Shown here in pieces: positions 1-7,708 of a stretch of 26,505 nucleotides of DNA (the first letter of the stretch is position 1; each line of letters begins with the position of its first letter). The stretch spans positions 1 to 26,505 of the forward strand of contig JAEZQY010000023.1 of assembly GCA_023441055.1 (NCBI GenBank), read 5' to 3'. Made by a program: the position numbers and the translations under genes. Below the pieces are notes generated by a model, which had not been told where the DNA came from, ran no database searches, and saw nothing but the letters and a program-made list of their open reading frames with translations. The stretch is from Bacillota bacterium (GTDB lineage: Bacteria; Bacillota; Bacilli; Paenibacillales; UBA4045).

Positions 1-421
1 TTCCGCCTGCTGGATTCACGGCAATCGGCATCGAATTCACATTGCTGCGCTCTGTCCAGCCGTTGCAGAAGAAATCGCCGAGCGGCACTTCAACGGAAGG
101 CTCCTGCTCGTCATCCCAATACATGCGGAGAATCATATGGCGCCAGCTCTCTGGAAAGCAAGTCATCCAGATATGCTGAATCGCGCCGGGACCCGCTATA
201 TCCGCCAGGGTAAACACAGTCCCGCTGGCAATTTCCACAGACGGAGAGATCTTCCAGCCCCGCCCCAAATTGCGTCCGGCATAGGCACCTGTGCCCTCGA
301 CCGCCATCCCGCCCTTGCCCTTCTCGCCTGTGAAGTTCTCCGCGCTGATCGATCTCGTCTGCGCGTCCGACAATCTGAATAAATTACCCAGCCCCATATT
401 TAATCCATTAAAATTACCCAT
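1..421 (-). CDS. GH172 (DUF2961) glycoside hydrolase, N-terminal part, cut by window edge
   Basis: Only the first 140 codons are in the window; the gene runs off the left edge. The ATG at 419-421 is preceded by a GGAGG site about eight bases away. The visible protein contains the DUF2961 N-terminal blocks: RSISAENFTGEKGKGG near residues 23-38, then a PGAIQHIWMT strand, RMYWDDEQEPSVEVPLGDFF and NSMPIAV. The same blocks occur in the complete paralogue at 4725-5813 (HIWITMAP, RMYWDGEENPSVQAPVGDFF). DUF2961 is CAZy family GH172, whose known members are exo-acting alpha-D-arabinofuranosidases and alpha-D-fructofuranosidase/difructose anhydride I synthases. There is no signal peptide, so it is expected in the cytoplasm. 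It starts three bases after the stop of the upstream 670-residue gene and is translated from the same operon. The catalytic glutamates lie outside the window, so activity cannot be judged. Confidence 0.88.
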   Translation of the reverse strand, partial: MGNFNGLNMGLGNLFRLSDAQTRSISAENFTGEKGKGGMAVEGTGAYAGRNLGRGWKISPSVEIASGTVFTLADIAGPGAIQHIWMTCFPESWRHMILRMYWDDEQEPSVEVPLGDFFCNGWTERSNVNSMPIAVNPAGG

Positions 422-424
422 TGA

Positions 425-2437
425 TTATTCCTCCTTCGTTCTTGACAGCATCGATTGAATTCTTCCTTCTCCATCATGCGCTGTAATCCGGAGATACGCC
501 TCCGCAGCAGCCCCATTGCCCCAATCATAGATTGTAAAAGTCCCCATGCCCACACCCTCGGCATTCACCACGCCGCCGTGCCCATAGTTCTCCATCATAA
601 ACCCATAGTCTGTCTCGTTAAAGAAGGGATGCGCCTTCTCCCACTGCTCCTTCGTCTTCCCATTCTCAGGACAGTACATCATGACGAAGGAGGCTTTCAG
701 CGCCGCAGTCCCTCGCTCCATATATTCCGTTCTGTCCAGTTCTTCACCATAGTTGATAATCAGCTCTGCGAATAAACTTTGCCGGGCATCATTCCACTCC
801 CCGTCGCTATTCATCACACCGAATCCGCCCAAAGCTTCAACGTGAATATACGGAGGCTGCCACGATGCCTGCAGCATCAGCATCTCGTCCAAGCACCGCT
901 CCCCAAGCTGCAAATAACGCGAATCAGAAGTGGCCTTATAGCTTTGGAGCAGCGCCTCCGCCGTCCAGAACATCGAGAAGCTGCATTGCTTGTACATATT
1001 GTTCCGCAGAACCTTGCGTCCGACCAGTTCGTTCCTGCCATATGCGCTACACGACCAGTACGTCTCGAAATCCTCCCATCGGCCAACAGGAATGACTTCT
1101 TCGGCCACAATATCGATCGCCTTTAGCGCCGCAGACAGCAGCCTGGGATCCCTGCTCAAATCATATAACTTGAGCAGGAAGGTAACAGACAGCGATGTTT
1201 CAGGCGAATCATCGAGTATCCCCCAAGGCTTTAACGTATCTTTGTCGAGCCACGCTGGAAAGTACCCCTTCTCATCCTGCAACGCAAGCAACGCCTCTGC
1301 GTACGAGCTCGCATACGCTAGAAGCCGCTCGTCCTGTTCCAGCTCTTCATACCATCGAAGCATGAGCAGCGCCGTCCAGCTCATATCGAGCACATGATAA
1401 GGAGCCAGCTCAATCGAGCCCCATGGATGGATCGGGTTGCGGTTGGAATTGCCCCACACATAGGAGTCCCAGCCTCTGGATCGGTTCACGATCTCCCGGT
1501 CAATACTGACCCTCACCATACTGCCGGTGCTAATAACCGACGGGAACAGCCCATTCACTTGCGGCGCAGCAAGCGCCAGTTCCTTAGTCATGAGCGCGCG
1601 CCTGACAAGGTCTTCATCCCCCTTCAGCTTGCCATAACGGTACAGCCCTTGAGCGGTCCGGAGGGAGCTGAACCAGGCCTGGTTCCAGATCGAGCGCTCC
1701 TCCCTCTCGCTCGGGACTCCCGGATAATTGGGGCTTTGGGACACATCCACAATGAACACTGGCGCTCCAACCTCTTGGCCATCCAAGATGAATTGTTGCC
1801 ATACTGCATCTTTCCAATAATCGAAGGCCCAGTTATATGTATGCTCGACGTATCGCTCCAGCGGACCCACCTTGGGAGCACCCTGCTGAAATGCGCCTGA
1901 CCCCCATCTTGTCCATAGAAAATCGAGAATCGGACGCCAAGGATTAGCGATAACAGCCCCCTCGTCGAACATCATCAAATAAAATCCGATCTTCACTTCC
2001 CCTGCCGGGTACACAGCACCCGGCGCTCTCTCGAAGAGCACATGCTCCGTAACCTGATACTCGCTCATGCCAAGCGTTAATATATTGCGGCTCGCATCCA
2101 GGTCCATATACCATCTAACCGGGGCTTCCTCGGTCAGCAAGTCCAAGTCAGGGATAAGGATGAGCAGGTGCTGACCATCCTGCGCGATTAGCGCAGGCGA
2201 ACGGAAGCTGTGCTGATCGATAATATGGTTATCCGTCGGCGTCAGATGCGGAGACCAATGGAAGCTGGGCTCGAATGCAGGCTGAATACGCAACTGCCAA
2301 TCATCCTGACGTACTTCTTCATCTAATGAAAAAGTAAAAACGATTCGTATCGTACTGCGGTCCACTTGGGATTGCTGAACGACGGGCGTATGTTTGCCCA
2401 GCTTGTCATAGGTCAGTTGTTCGACAAATCGTTCCAC
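425..2437 (-). CDS. Unclassified 670-residue protein, probable (alpha/alpha)-barrel glycosidase
   Basis: I do not recognise a named family. The first ~150 residues look beta-rich (alternating hydrophobic strands such as TIRIVFTFSLDE). Residues ~195-585 are helical and rich in Trp and Tyr, with repeated helix-turn-helix pairs (SWTALLMLRWYEEL, ETSLSVTFLLKLYDLSRDPRLLSAALKAIDI, MFWTAEALLQSYKATSDSRYLQLGERCL). This pattern is typical of (alpha/alpha)6-barrel carbohydrate enzymes. Conserved-looking acidic and aromatic patches include WEDFETYWSCSAYGRNE (~454-470), GEWNDAR (~546-552) and the C-terminal FTIYDWGNGAAAEAYLR. No signal peptide or membrane segment is seen, so it should be cytoplasmic. The start is GTG, chosen because AGGAGG lies seven bases upstream. 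It begins 11 bases after the DUF6259 stop and ends three bases before the truncated GH172, so it is cotranscribed with glycosidases. A role in finishing imported oligosaccharides is inference. Confidence 0.8.
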   Translation of the reverse strand: MERFVEQLTYDKLGKHTPVVQQSQVDRSTIRIVFTFSLDEEVRQDDWQLRIQPAFEPSFHWSPHLTPTDNHIIDQHSFRSPALIAQDGQHLLILIPDLDLLTEEAPVRWYMDLDASRNILTLGMSEYQVTEHVLFERAPGAVYPAGEVKIGFYLMMFDEGAVIANPWRPILDFLWTRWGSGAFQQGAPKVGPLERYVEHTYNWAFDYWKDAVWQQFILDGQEVGAPVFIVDVSQSPNYPGVPSEREERSIWNQAWFSSLRTAQGLYRYGKLKGDEDLVRRALMTKELALAAPQVNGLFPSVISTGSMVRVSIDREIVNRSRGWDSYVWGNSNRNPIHPWGSIELAPYHVLDMSWTALLMLRWYEELEQDERLLAYASSYAEALLALQDEKGYFPAWLDKDTLKPWGILDDSPETSLSVTFLLKLYDLSRDPRLLSAALKAIDIVAEEVIPVGRWEDFETYWSCSAYGRNELVGRKVLRNNMYKQCSFSMFWTAEALLQSYKATSDSRYLQLGERCLDEMLMLQASWQPPYIHVEALGGFGVMNSDGEWNDARQSLFAELIINYGEELDRTEYMERGTAALKASFVMMYCPENGKTKEQWEKAHPFFNETDYGFMMENYGHGGVVNAEGVGMGTFTIYDWGNGAAAEAYLRITAHDGEGRIQSMLSRTKEE

Positions 2438-2448
2438 TCCCGCACCTC

Positions 2449-4698
2449 CTATTCGCTATACACTTCCAACCATACAACACGCTTGGCAGGAACGGCCAAC
2501 TTAACCTGCTGTGTCTCCTCGTACTGCAGCTTCGCCAGTTCCTCTGAATGGCTTCCGAGAACCTTGCGCAGACGATACGCCTTCCCCGGCAAGCCGATAC
2601 TCCGTGAATCAAAGCTGAACAGGACGATTCTGTCCTCACCCGTTACATTGGCGAAGAACAACGCTGCACTCTCGTTCTTATACTGCCATGCAGAATGGAC
2701 AACCGTTTCCACTTCATAGCTGCCGGAGGTGTTATATTCAGGGGAATGTATGGCATGGTTATAGTGATACCAATCCAGCATAATTCGCTCCTGATCGATC
2801 GCAATCTTCAATGGCTTCAACATGCGTCCATAGGCCAAGTATTTATTGGCAGGCCCGGTGCGCAGGCTCGCATACATCCCCACGTAAGACGCCCGTTCCT
2901 CTGACAGCGCATAGCCTCTAGCTTCGAAGTCCGCATAATGCTCCTCGCTCTTATTCTCTACACCCTCCAATGCTTCCATCGGACTATACTCATAGTTGAG
3001 CTCATAGAGACCGCCCCATAAGTATGTGCGAGCAACCGTGTAATAGAAGAGCGAGCCAATTTCCTCCACGAGCTTGCCCCAGCCGTCCATCCGCAGCGCG
3101 CCATACTCGTGATAAACATAAGTGAACATAGGAATAAGTCTGGCGGTGCCCGAATCCACCAGCTCCTTCAGGTTATGCAGCTCCAGCGGCGACGCTGGCC
3201 TCCCGCCAGCTCTAGATTGGTAGTAGTCTAATACGTCAAGGAATACCTCGCACATCATTTCCGTTCCCATCGGGATATACCGGCCTGCCTTGCGAATCAT
3301 GGCCTCCTTCGTATCGATATAATTCTGACGATAGGCGTTTGTGATAGCCCGACCGGCGCCGACCGGATGGCCATGGGAGTCGTCCATGCAGATCTTCATG
3401 ATGTTATTCGCAGAGATGTCGTAGTAGATGGAATCCACATCCACTTCTTCCTGAAGCCGCTCGTCACGTCGCACATGAAAATCATGCGTATACGGATGCG
3501 CTGGGCAGATGAGTGGAAAATGGTACTTATCCATGCTTTTCATATGCTCCTGCTGAGGGAATTTCTGCGCCGCCTGCTTTCCGAGCTCTCCGTCGGCTCC
3601 ATTCATATCATATAAGTAGTCGAACTCGAATGGCGCATATTTGTCCCCGTGCTTCTTCAAGCTTGCCAGCGTTCCAGCGCTGAACCTCGTCGGGAACCAA
3701 TCGTCCATGCCCCCAGGGACCCCCCTGCCGAATGTCTGGCGGTTGTTTACCCAATCCGGGCCAAGCATATGGAACATCGGCGTTGGAATATAGCGGTGAT
3801 ATGTATCAATCCACATGGAGCGATCGTGTCCAGCGTTTATTCCGAAGGTTGCGGCGCCCATCTGTTCATGCAGCCAGCGCGCATTCTCCTTCTCGTCCCT
3901 ACCTGACAGCTCGCCCTTCGCGCACCAGAATTGCTGGGTCGCCCACGCCTTATACCAATCAGCGGCTTCATACCAGCCATCTCCATCGAGCAGCCGGATA
4001 ACCGTCGGGTAAGCAGTATTCAACCCTTTCCTCGCTCCCATATCTTCGCAGCCATGATAGAAGGAAGCCTCCAGCAGGTCATTCTCATTTTTATAGAAAT
4101 TCAACCACTTGGCATAACACTCCGCATCATAGATGGCAAAATACACCCCCCCGCAGCCCTCCCCATAATACGTGAAGAACTGCATGGAGGAGCCTGAGAA
4201 GCTCTCGGGATACGGCATATGCCGTAGACCCGCTACCTCTCCCTGGAAATGCTTCATCGGATTTCTTATGCTTATTCCGGTCGCGAAGCTGTGCGCAATA
4301 TAATCGTCCATCCCGCCTGGCGATATTTCACGAAGATTAGGAATGATAGGATACTCTACACCTGCTACGGTCCATTCTGTGTCATTCTTTACTTCACAGT
4401 AAAACTGCATTTCATCTGTGTCAGAAGCTGCAATAATCGTACCGGTGAGCGTCATGCCCGGCTGAAGCTCCCAGATGAGCGTCGCTCTCATCACGCCATT
4501 CGTTGATTCGTCAACAGTGTATGAGAACCTTATGAATGCCGAGGACAAGCTTCCGCCCGCCTCTATTCGGAAAGGTATCCCTGCTGCGGCTGATGGCGTG
4601 ATGTAGTCTCTATTGTTATATTTATCTATGAATCCGCAAATGTGCCCGTCATGCTCGTCTATACATATGGAGAATCTCTTATTATCCAATCGAAGCAT
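2449..4698 (-). CDS. DUF6259 family protein, probable TIM-barrel glycoside hydrolase
   Basis: A 749-residue protein with the layout I associate with DUF6259. An N-terminal beta-sandwich (to ~residue 260) begins with LDNKRFSICIDEHDGHICGF. A likely (beta/alpha)8 barrel (~280-560) contains MLGPDWV, FEFDYLYDMNGADG, SIYYDISANN (Asp near 427) and MGTEMMCEVFLDV (Glu near 480 and 484). A C-terminal beta domain ends in PAKRVVWLEVYSE. Acidic residues at strand ends in YYDIS and GTEMMCE are reasonable candidates for a catalytic pair; this is inference. No signal peptide is visible. An upstream ATG at 4716 has no ribosome site, while the ATG at 4698 has GGAGGTG about 11 bases upstream, so I chose 4698. 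It sits between GH172 and the 670-residue gene with very short gaps, so it belongs to the same operon. The enzymatic activity of DUF6259 proteins is not established to my knowledge. Confidence 0.8.
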   Translation of the reverse strand: MLRLDNKRFSICIDEHDGHICGFIDKYNNRDYITPSAAAGIPFRIEAGGSLSSAFIRFSYTVDESTNGVMRATLIWELQPGMTLTGTIIAASDTDEMQFYCEVKNDTEWTVAGVEYPIIPNLREISPGGMDDYIAHSFATGISIRNPMKHFQGEVAGLRHMPYPESFSGSSMQFFTYYGEGCGGVYFAIYDAECYAKWLNFYKNENDLLEASFYHGCEDMGARKGLNTAYPTVIRLLDGDGWYEAADWYKAWATQQFWCAKGELSGRDEKENARWLHEQMGAATFGINAGHDRSMWIDTYHRYIPTPMFHMLGPDWVNNRQTFGRGVPGGMDDWFPTRFSAGTLASLKKHGDKYAPFEFDYLYDMNGADGELGKQAAQKFPQQEHMKSMDKYHFPLICPAHPYTHDFHVRRDERLQEEVDVDSIYYDISANNIMKICMDDSHGHPVGAGRAITNAYRQNYIDTKEAMIRKAGRYIPMGTEMMCEVFLDVLDYYQSRAGGRPASPLELHNLKELVDSGTARLIPMFTYVYHEYGALRMDGWGKLVEEIGSLFYYTVARTYLWGGLYELNYEYSPMEALEGVENKSEEHYADFEARGYALSEERASYVGMYASLRTGPANKYLAYGRMLKPLKIAIDQERIMLDWYHYNHAIHSPEYNTSGSYEVETVVHSAWQYKNESAALFFANVTGEDRIVLFSFDSRSIGLPGKAYRLRKVLGSHSEELAKLQYEETQQVKLAVPAKRVVWLEVYSE

Positions 4699-4724
4699 TC
4701 GAGCCTTCACCTCCATAGCCGATA

Positions 4725-5813
4725 TCAGTAGTCAAAGCATTTCTTCAAATCCGCTTCGTTGAATGGAAGAATATCAGGCAGCGGCAGCCGCTGGGCAACT
4801 GGTACGATGATCGGATGCTCCTTATGCGGCTCCGTCTGATACCAGTAGGCTGTGCTGGAATAATCATCGCTTCGGTGATTGTTATGCCCATGCTCGATCG
4901 TCACCTTAATAGAAGTATCGAACATGATCGGATCCTCGATATGGAAGCGATATGCTGATATCTTACCCGACCAATTCGGACCGCCGCCTAATGTGTAACC
5001 GTGATAGGGAGAATGATATTCCTGCGTAGGGCACCATGATGTGTTAAAGTAATCCTCCATTCCTGTACCATGCAGCGTTGGCGGCCATGCTTCCCCATCG
5101 ATGAAGATCATATCGTCGCCTTCCCCGTACCAGTTCCATTCCCTCGTTGCTCGCAGATTATGAATATTTAAATTACAGCCCACATAATGCCCCTTGCCAA
5201 CAGCGTCCAGTAACACATAGTTATTCTCGCCCGTAACATTCTTGCCGCCGAACTCGTACAGCGCGTTCGAGGTGTTCGGATCGATTCCTTCCGTGAGTTC
5301 TCTATGCCACATCGCATGAAAGCGAAGCGGGCTGTCAATATCCCGATTGTAGAGCTCGTAATCGACATAGAAGTAAAACTTGATGGGTTTGTCCGCATTG
5401 GATTCGACCTGCAGACGCGCCCCACTGCCGAACGGCATCGCGAAGAATGAATTGAGCGCTTGCCCATCCTGGGGGCTCATGGCAAGCGGCGCAGACCAGA
5501 AATTTCTCGTCATGCCGTGTCCCATGCCGAAGAAATCCCCGACCGGCGCTTGCACACTCGGATTCTCCTCCCCGTCCCAGTACATCCTCAGTATAACCTT
5601 GCGATAAAGCGCGTCTTCAACCTGATCGAATGGTGCCATTGTGATCCAGATATGCGTAATGCAGCCGCTTCCCGCAATGCTTGCGAAATCTATACAGTCT
5701 CCCGGAGATACGGTGATATAGTCCTTGTTGCCGCCTGTAATATCATAAGAGGATAATCGCTTCCTCTTCCCTTCCCTAACCTTGTATAAATCCCTAAGAG
5801 ACGTACCTAGCAT
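4725..5813 (-). CDS. GH172 (DUF2961) glycoside hydrolase, complete
   Basis: A 362-residue protein covering the full DUF2961 fold (two jelly-roll-like halves). Characteristic blocks are GSGCITHIWITMAPF, LRMYWDGEENPSVQAPVGDFFGMGHG, WNWYGEGDDMIFIDGE and TLHGTGMEDYFNTSW. The glutamates in GEGDD (E231) and GTGMEDYF (E253) lie in the region that holds the catalytic pair of characterised GH172 enzymes. GH172 members release D-arabinofuranose from mycobacterial-type D-arabinan or act on alpha-D-fructofuranosides. There is no signal peptide, so it likely acts on imported oligosaccharides. Two in-frame ATGs exist: the one at 5819 is one base from GGAGG, the one at 5813 is seven bases away, so 5813 is preferred. 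It follows the second permease gene by 43 bases and precedes DUF6259. Family assignment is firm; the choice between D-arabinofuranoside and D-fructofuranoside rests on context (GH183 nearby). Confidence 0.93.
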   Translation of the reverse strand: MLGTSLRDLYKVREGKRKRLSSYDITGGNKDYITVSPGDCIDFASIAGSGCITHIWITMAPFDQVEDALYRKVILRMYWDGEENPSVQAPVGDFFGMGHGMTRNFWSAPLAMSPQDGQALNSFFAMPFGSGARLQVESNADKPIKFYFYVDYELYNRDIDSPLRFHAMWHRELTEGIDPNTSNALYEFGGKNVTGENNYVLLDAVGKGHYVGCNLNIHNLRATREWNWYGEGDDMIFIDGEAWPPTLHGTGMEDYFNTSWCPTQEYHSPYHGYTLGGGPNWSGKISAYRFHIEDPIMFDTSIKVTIEHGHNNHRSDDYSSTAYWYQTEPHKEHPIIVPVAQRLPLPDILPFNEADLKKCFDY

Positions 5814-5856
5814 GTTCATTCCTCCAGTATCTGTCGATGTTTGATTATCTGCGTCA

Positions 5857-6684
5857 TTATTTTAAACCGGAAATCTTGATGCCTTGGATGATGTACTTCT
5901 GGAAGATCAGGAATAGAATGATCGTCGGCAGCGCGGCCAGCGTAGATCCTGCCATCAGCAAGCCCATCTCTACGCTTCGTTCTGAACGGAACGTCGCGAG
6001 GAATTGGCTGATTTGATACAACTCCGGACTCGTAATGGTCATGACCGGCCACACATAGGCGTTCCAGAATCCCAGGAAGGCGCCGACCCCCATAATAACA
6101 AAGGGCGGGTAGGACATCGGCAAGAACACACGCCAGTAGATGCCGAATCTGGTACAGCCGTCAATGAGCGCGGCCTCCTCGATCGCCATGGGAATATTCA
6201 AGTAAAATTGTCTAATAAAGAATATAGCCCCCGCTCCGGCTAAACCCGGTAGTATGAGCACAAGCATCGAATCAAGCATGCCTAATTTGGTCACCACAAC
6301 GAAGGATGTAACCATGATCGACATCCCGGGGATGAACATCGGCGTTATCACGTATACCCACAGGGTTTTCTTGAACCGGAACTCCAGTCTGGCGAATACA
6401 TAGGCCGCCATCGAATTGACCGTGAGCGACAGAACGGTGAAGATGACTGCACCGATAAAGGTGACCATGATCGAACGGATGAAAAACTCGTCCTTTAGAA
6501 TGGATATATAATTTTCGTAAAGCCACACCTTCGGGAAGAAGTGGAAGGGCGTTTCCAGCACCTCCCTCTTCTCTTTGAACCCCGACACAAACATCCACAG
6601 TAGCGGGAACAAGGCTAGGATGGCGAATAGAAAACCGATCACATAGGATATCGCCGCTTGTACAGGATTAATCTTCACACTCAT
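5857..6684 (-). CDS. CUT1 sugar ABC transporter permease, MalG type
   Basis: A 275-residue inner-membrane permease with about six hydrophobic segments, starting with AAISYVIGFLFAILALFPLLWMF. The cytoplasmic EAA loop reads AIEEAALIDGCTRFGIYWRVFLP, the coupling helix that docks on the ATPase. The C-terminus ends in ILFLIFQKYIIQGIKISGLK, the usual MalG-type ending. The ATG is preceded by GGAGG eight bases away. It follows the MalF-type gene by 20 bases. It should form the transmembrane channel with that protein and receive sugar from the lipoprotein encoded at 7709-9079. No ATPase gene lies in this operon. The substrate is inferred from the flanking glycosidases (D-arabino- or fructo-oligosaccharides). 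Confidence 0.95.
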   Translation of the reverse strand: MSVKINPVQAAISYVIGFLFAILALFPLLWMFVSGFKEKREVLETPFHFFPKVWLYENYISILKDEFFIRSIMVTFIGAVIFTVLSLTVNSMAAYVFARLEFRFKKTLWVYVITPMFIPGMSIMVTSFVVVTKLGMLDSMLVLILPGLAGAGAIFFIRQFYLNIPMAIEEAALIDGCTRFGIYWRVFLPMSYPPFVIMGVGAFLGFWNAYVWPVMTITSPELYQISQFLATFRSERSVEMGLLMAGSTLAALPTIILFLIFQKYIIQGIKISGLK

Positions 6685-6704
6685 AATCTGCGCCTCCCTC
6701 CCGA

Positions 6705-7592
6705 TTATTCGTCAATCGCCTTTTCAGAATTGATTACTTTGAATATAATGGCCGATATCGTGGACAACACAACGAACAGCAGCAAGGCCATCGCGATCGA
6801 TTGACCCATCAAGATATCATTTCTGAAGCGATTAAAAATATAAAGGTTTGGCGTGAGCGTTTCATTCACAGGACCGCCATTGGTCAAAAATAACGGCAAG
6901 TCTAATTGTTGTATTGCACCGACAAAACCGGTAACGAGCAAATATAACATCACATTCTTCATAAGCGGGATGGTGATATAGATCATCTTCTGGTAGGAAT
7001 TCGCCCCTTCCATCTCCGCAGCTTCATAATAGGAAATCGGCACATCTAGCAATCCCGCCAGCATGATGAGAGCTGTAATGCCGAAGCCGAGCCATATGGC
7101 AGGAACTGCGATACTGGGCAAGGCCGTTCTAATTTCAGCCAGCCAGGCAACCTTCTCCCCGCCGAATGCTTCCACAATGACATTGAGTAGCCCCGCGTCG
7201 AAGTTATAGATGATCCCGAACACAACTGAAGCGATGATCCCCGAGATGACTGTCGGAATATAGATCGATGATTTGACGAAACCCGATGAACGCTTGCCCA
7301 TCACTCGTATGACGTGCGCGAATAAGAAGGCGAGAACCAGCGATACCGGAACAACCATCAGCACGAATTTGATGCCTACGATGATGGACTTATAGAAGAG
7401 GTCGTCTGCAAGCACCCATTCATAATTTCTGAACCCGATGAAGATGGGATCCTGATAGAAGCCCCACTCATACAAGCTAATAACAATCGCATAAATGAAA
7501 GGTATAACGACAAAGATGGTAAGCAAAATCAACACAGGGGCCAGCATTGCAAAGGCAGTGCCATTATGACGTCCCTTCGTACTAGCGCGCAT
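6705..7592 (-). CDS. CUT1 sugar ABC transporter permease, MalF type
   Basis: A 295-residue permease with about six membrane segments (AMLAPVLILLTIFVVIPFIYA first, ending with IAMALLLFVVLSTISAIIF). The EAA loop is YYEAAEMEGANSYQKMIYITIPL. MalF hallmarks include the PGLW-like 'NNGGP' region, here FLTNGGPVNETLTPNLYIF. The ATG has GAGGAGG about six bases upstream. It is separated from the binding-protein gene by 116 bases containing a strong stem-loop (7626-7649). That arrangement is common in sugar operons where the binding protein is made in excess over the permeases. It pairs with the MalG-type protein at 5857-6684. Confidence 0.95.
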   Translation of the reverse strand: MRASTKGRHNGTAFAMLAPVLILLTIFVVIPFIYAIVISLYEWGFYQDPIFIGFRNYEWVLADDLFYKSIIVGIKFVLMVVPVSLVLAFLFAHVIRVMGKRSSGFVKSSIYIPTVISGIIASVVFGIIYNFDAGLLNVIVEAFGGEKVAWLAEIRTALPSIAVPAIWLGFGITALIMLAGLLDVPISYYEAAEMEGANSYQKMIYITIPLMKNVMLYLLVTGFVGAIQQLDLPLFLTNGGPVNETLTPNLYIFNRFRNDILMGQSIAMALLLFVVLSTISAIIFKVINSEKAIDE

Positions 7593-7625
7593 TCTGCTCC
7601 TCCTCTATATTAGGGGTACAACATA

Positions 7626-7649
7626 CCCGGAAGCCGCTAGACTTCCGGG
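7626..7649 (-). other. Intercistronic stem-loop between binding protein and permease genes
   Basis: CCCGGAAG and CTTCCGGG form a perfect 8-bp stem with an 8-base loop. No run of T follows on the minus strand, so it is not a classical terminator. Its place just after the binding-protein gene suggests a 3'-end stabiliser or processing signal that raises binding-protein mRNA over the permease mRNA, as known for malE-malF-type operons. The structure is seen; the role is inferred. Confidence 0.7.
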
Positions 7650-7708
7650 CAGATGGATGTCAGACAGCCCTTAGGCATCGTTACGGAATAACTTCCGCTA
7701 AATGGCCC

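Noticed and set aside
425..5756. Many plus-strand open frames of 60-170 codons across the GH172/DUF6259 operon (for example 1394-1900 and 779-1126).
   Set aside because: They are antisense to clear enzymes with recognised domains, lack good ribosome sites and have compositions typical of shadow frames.
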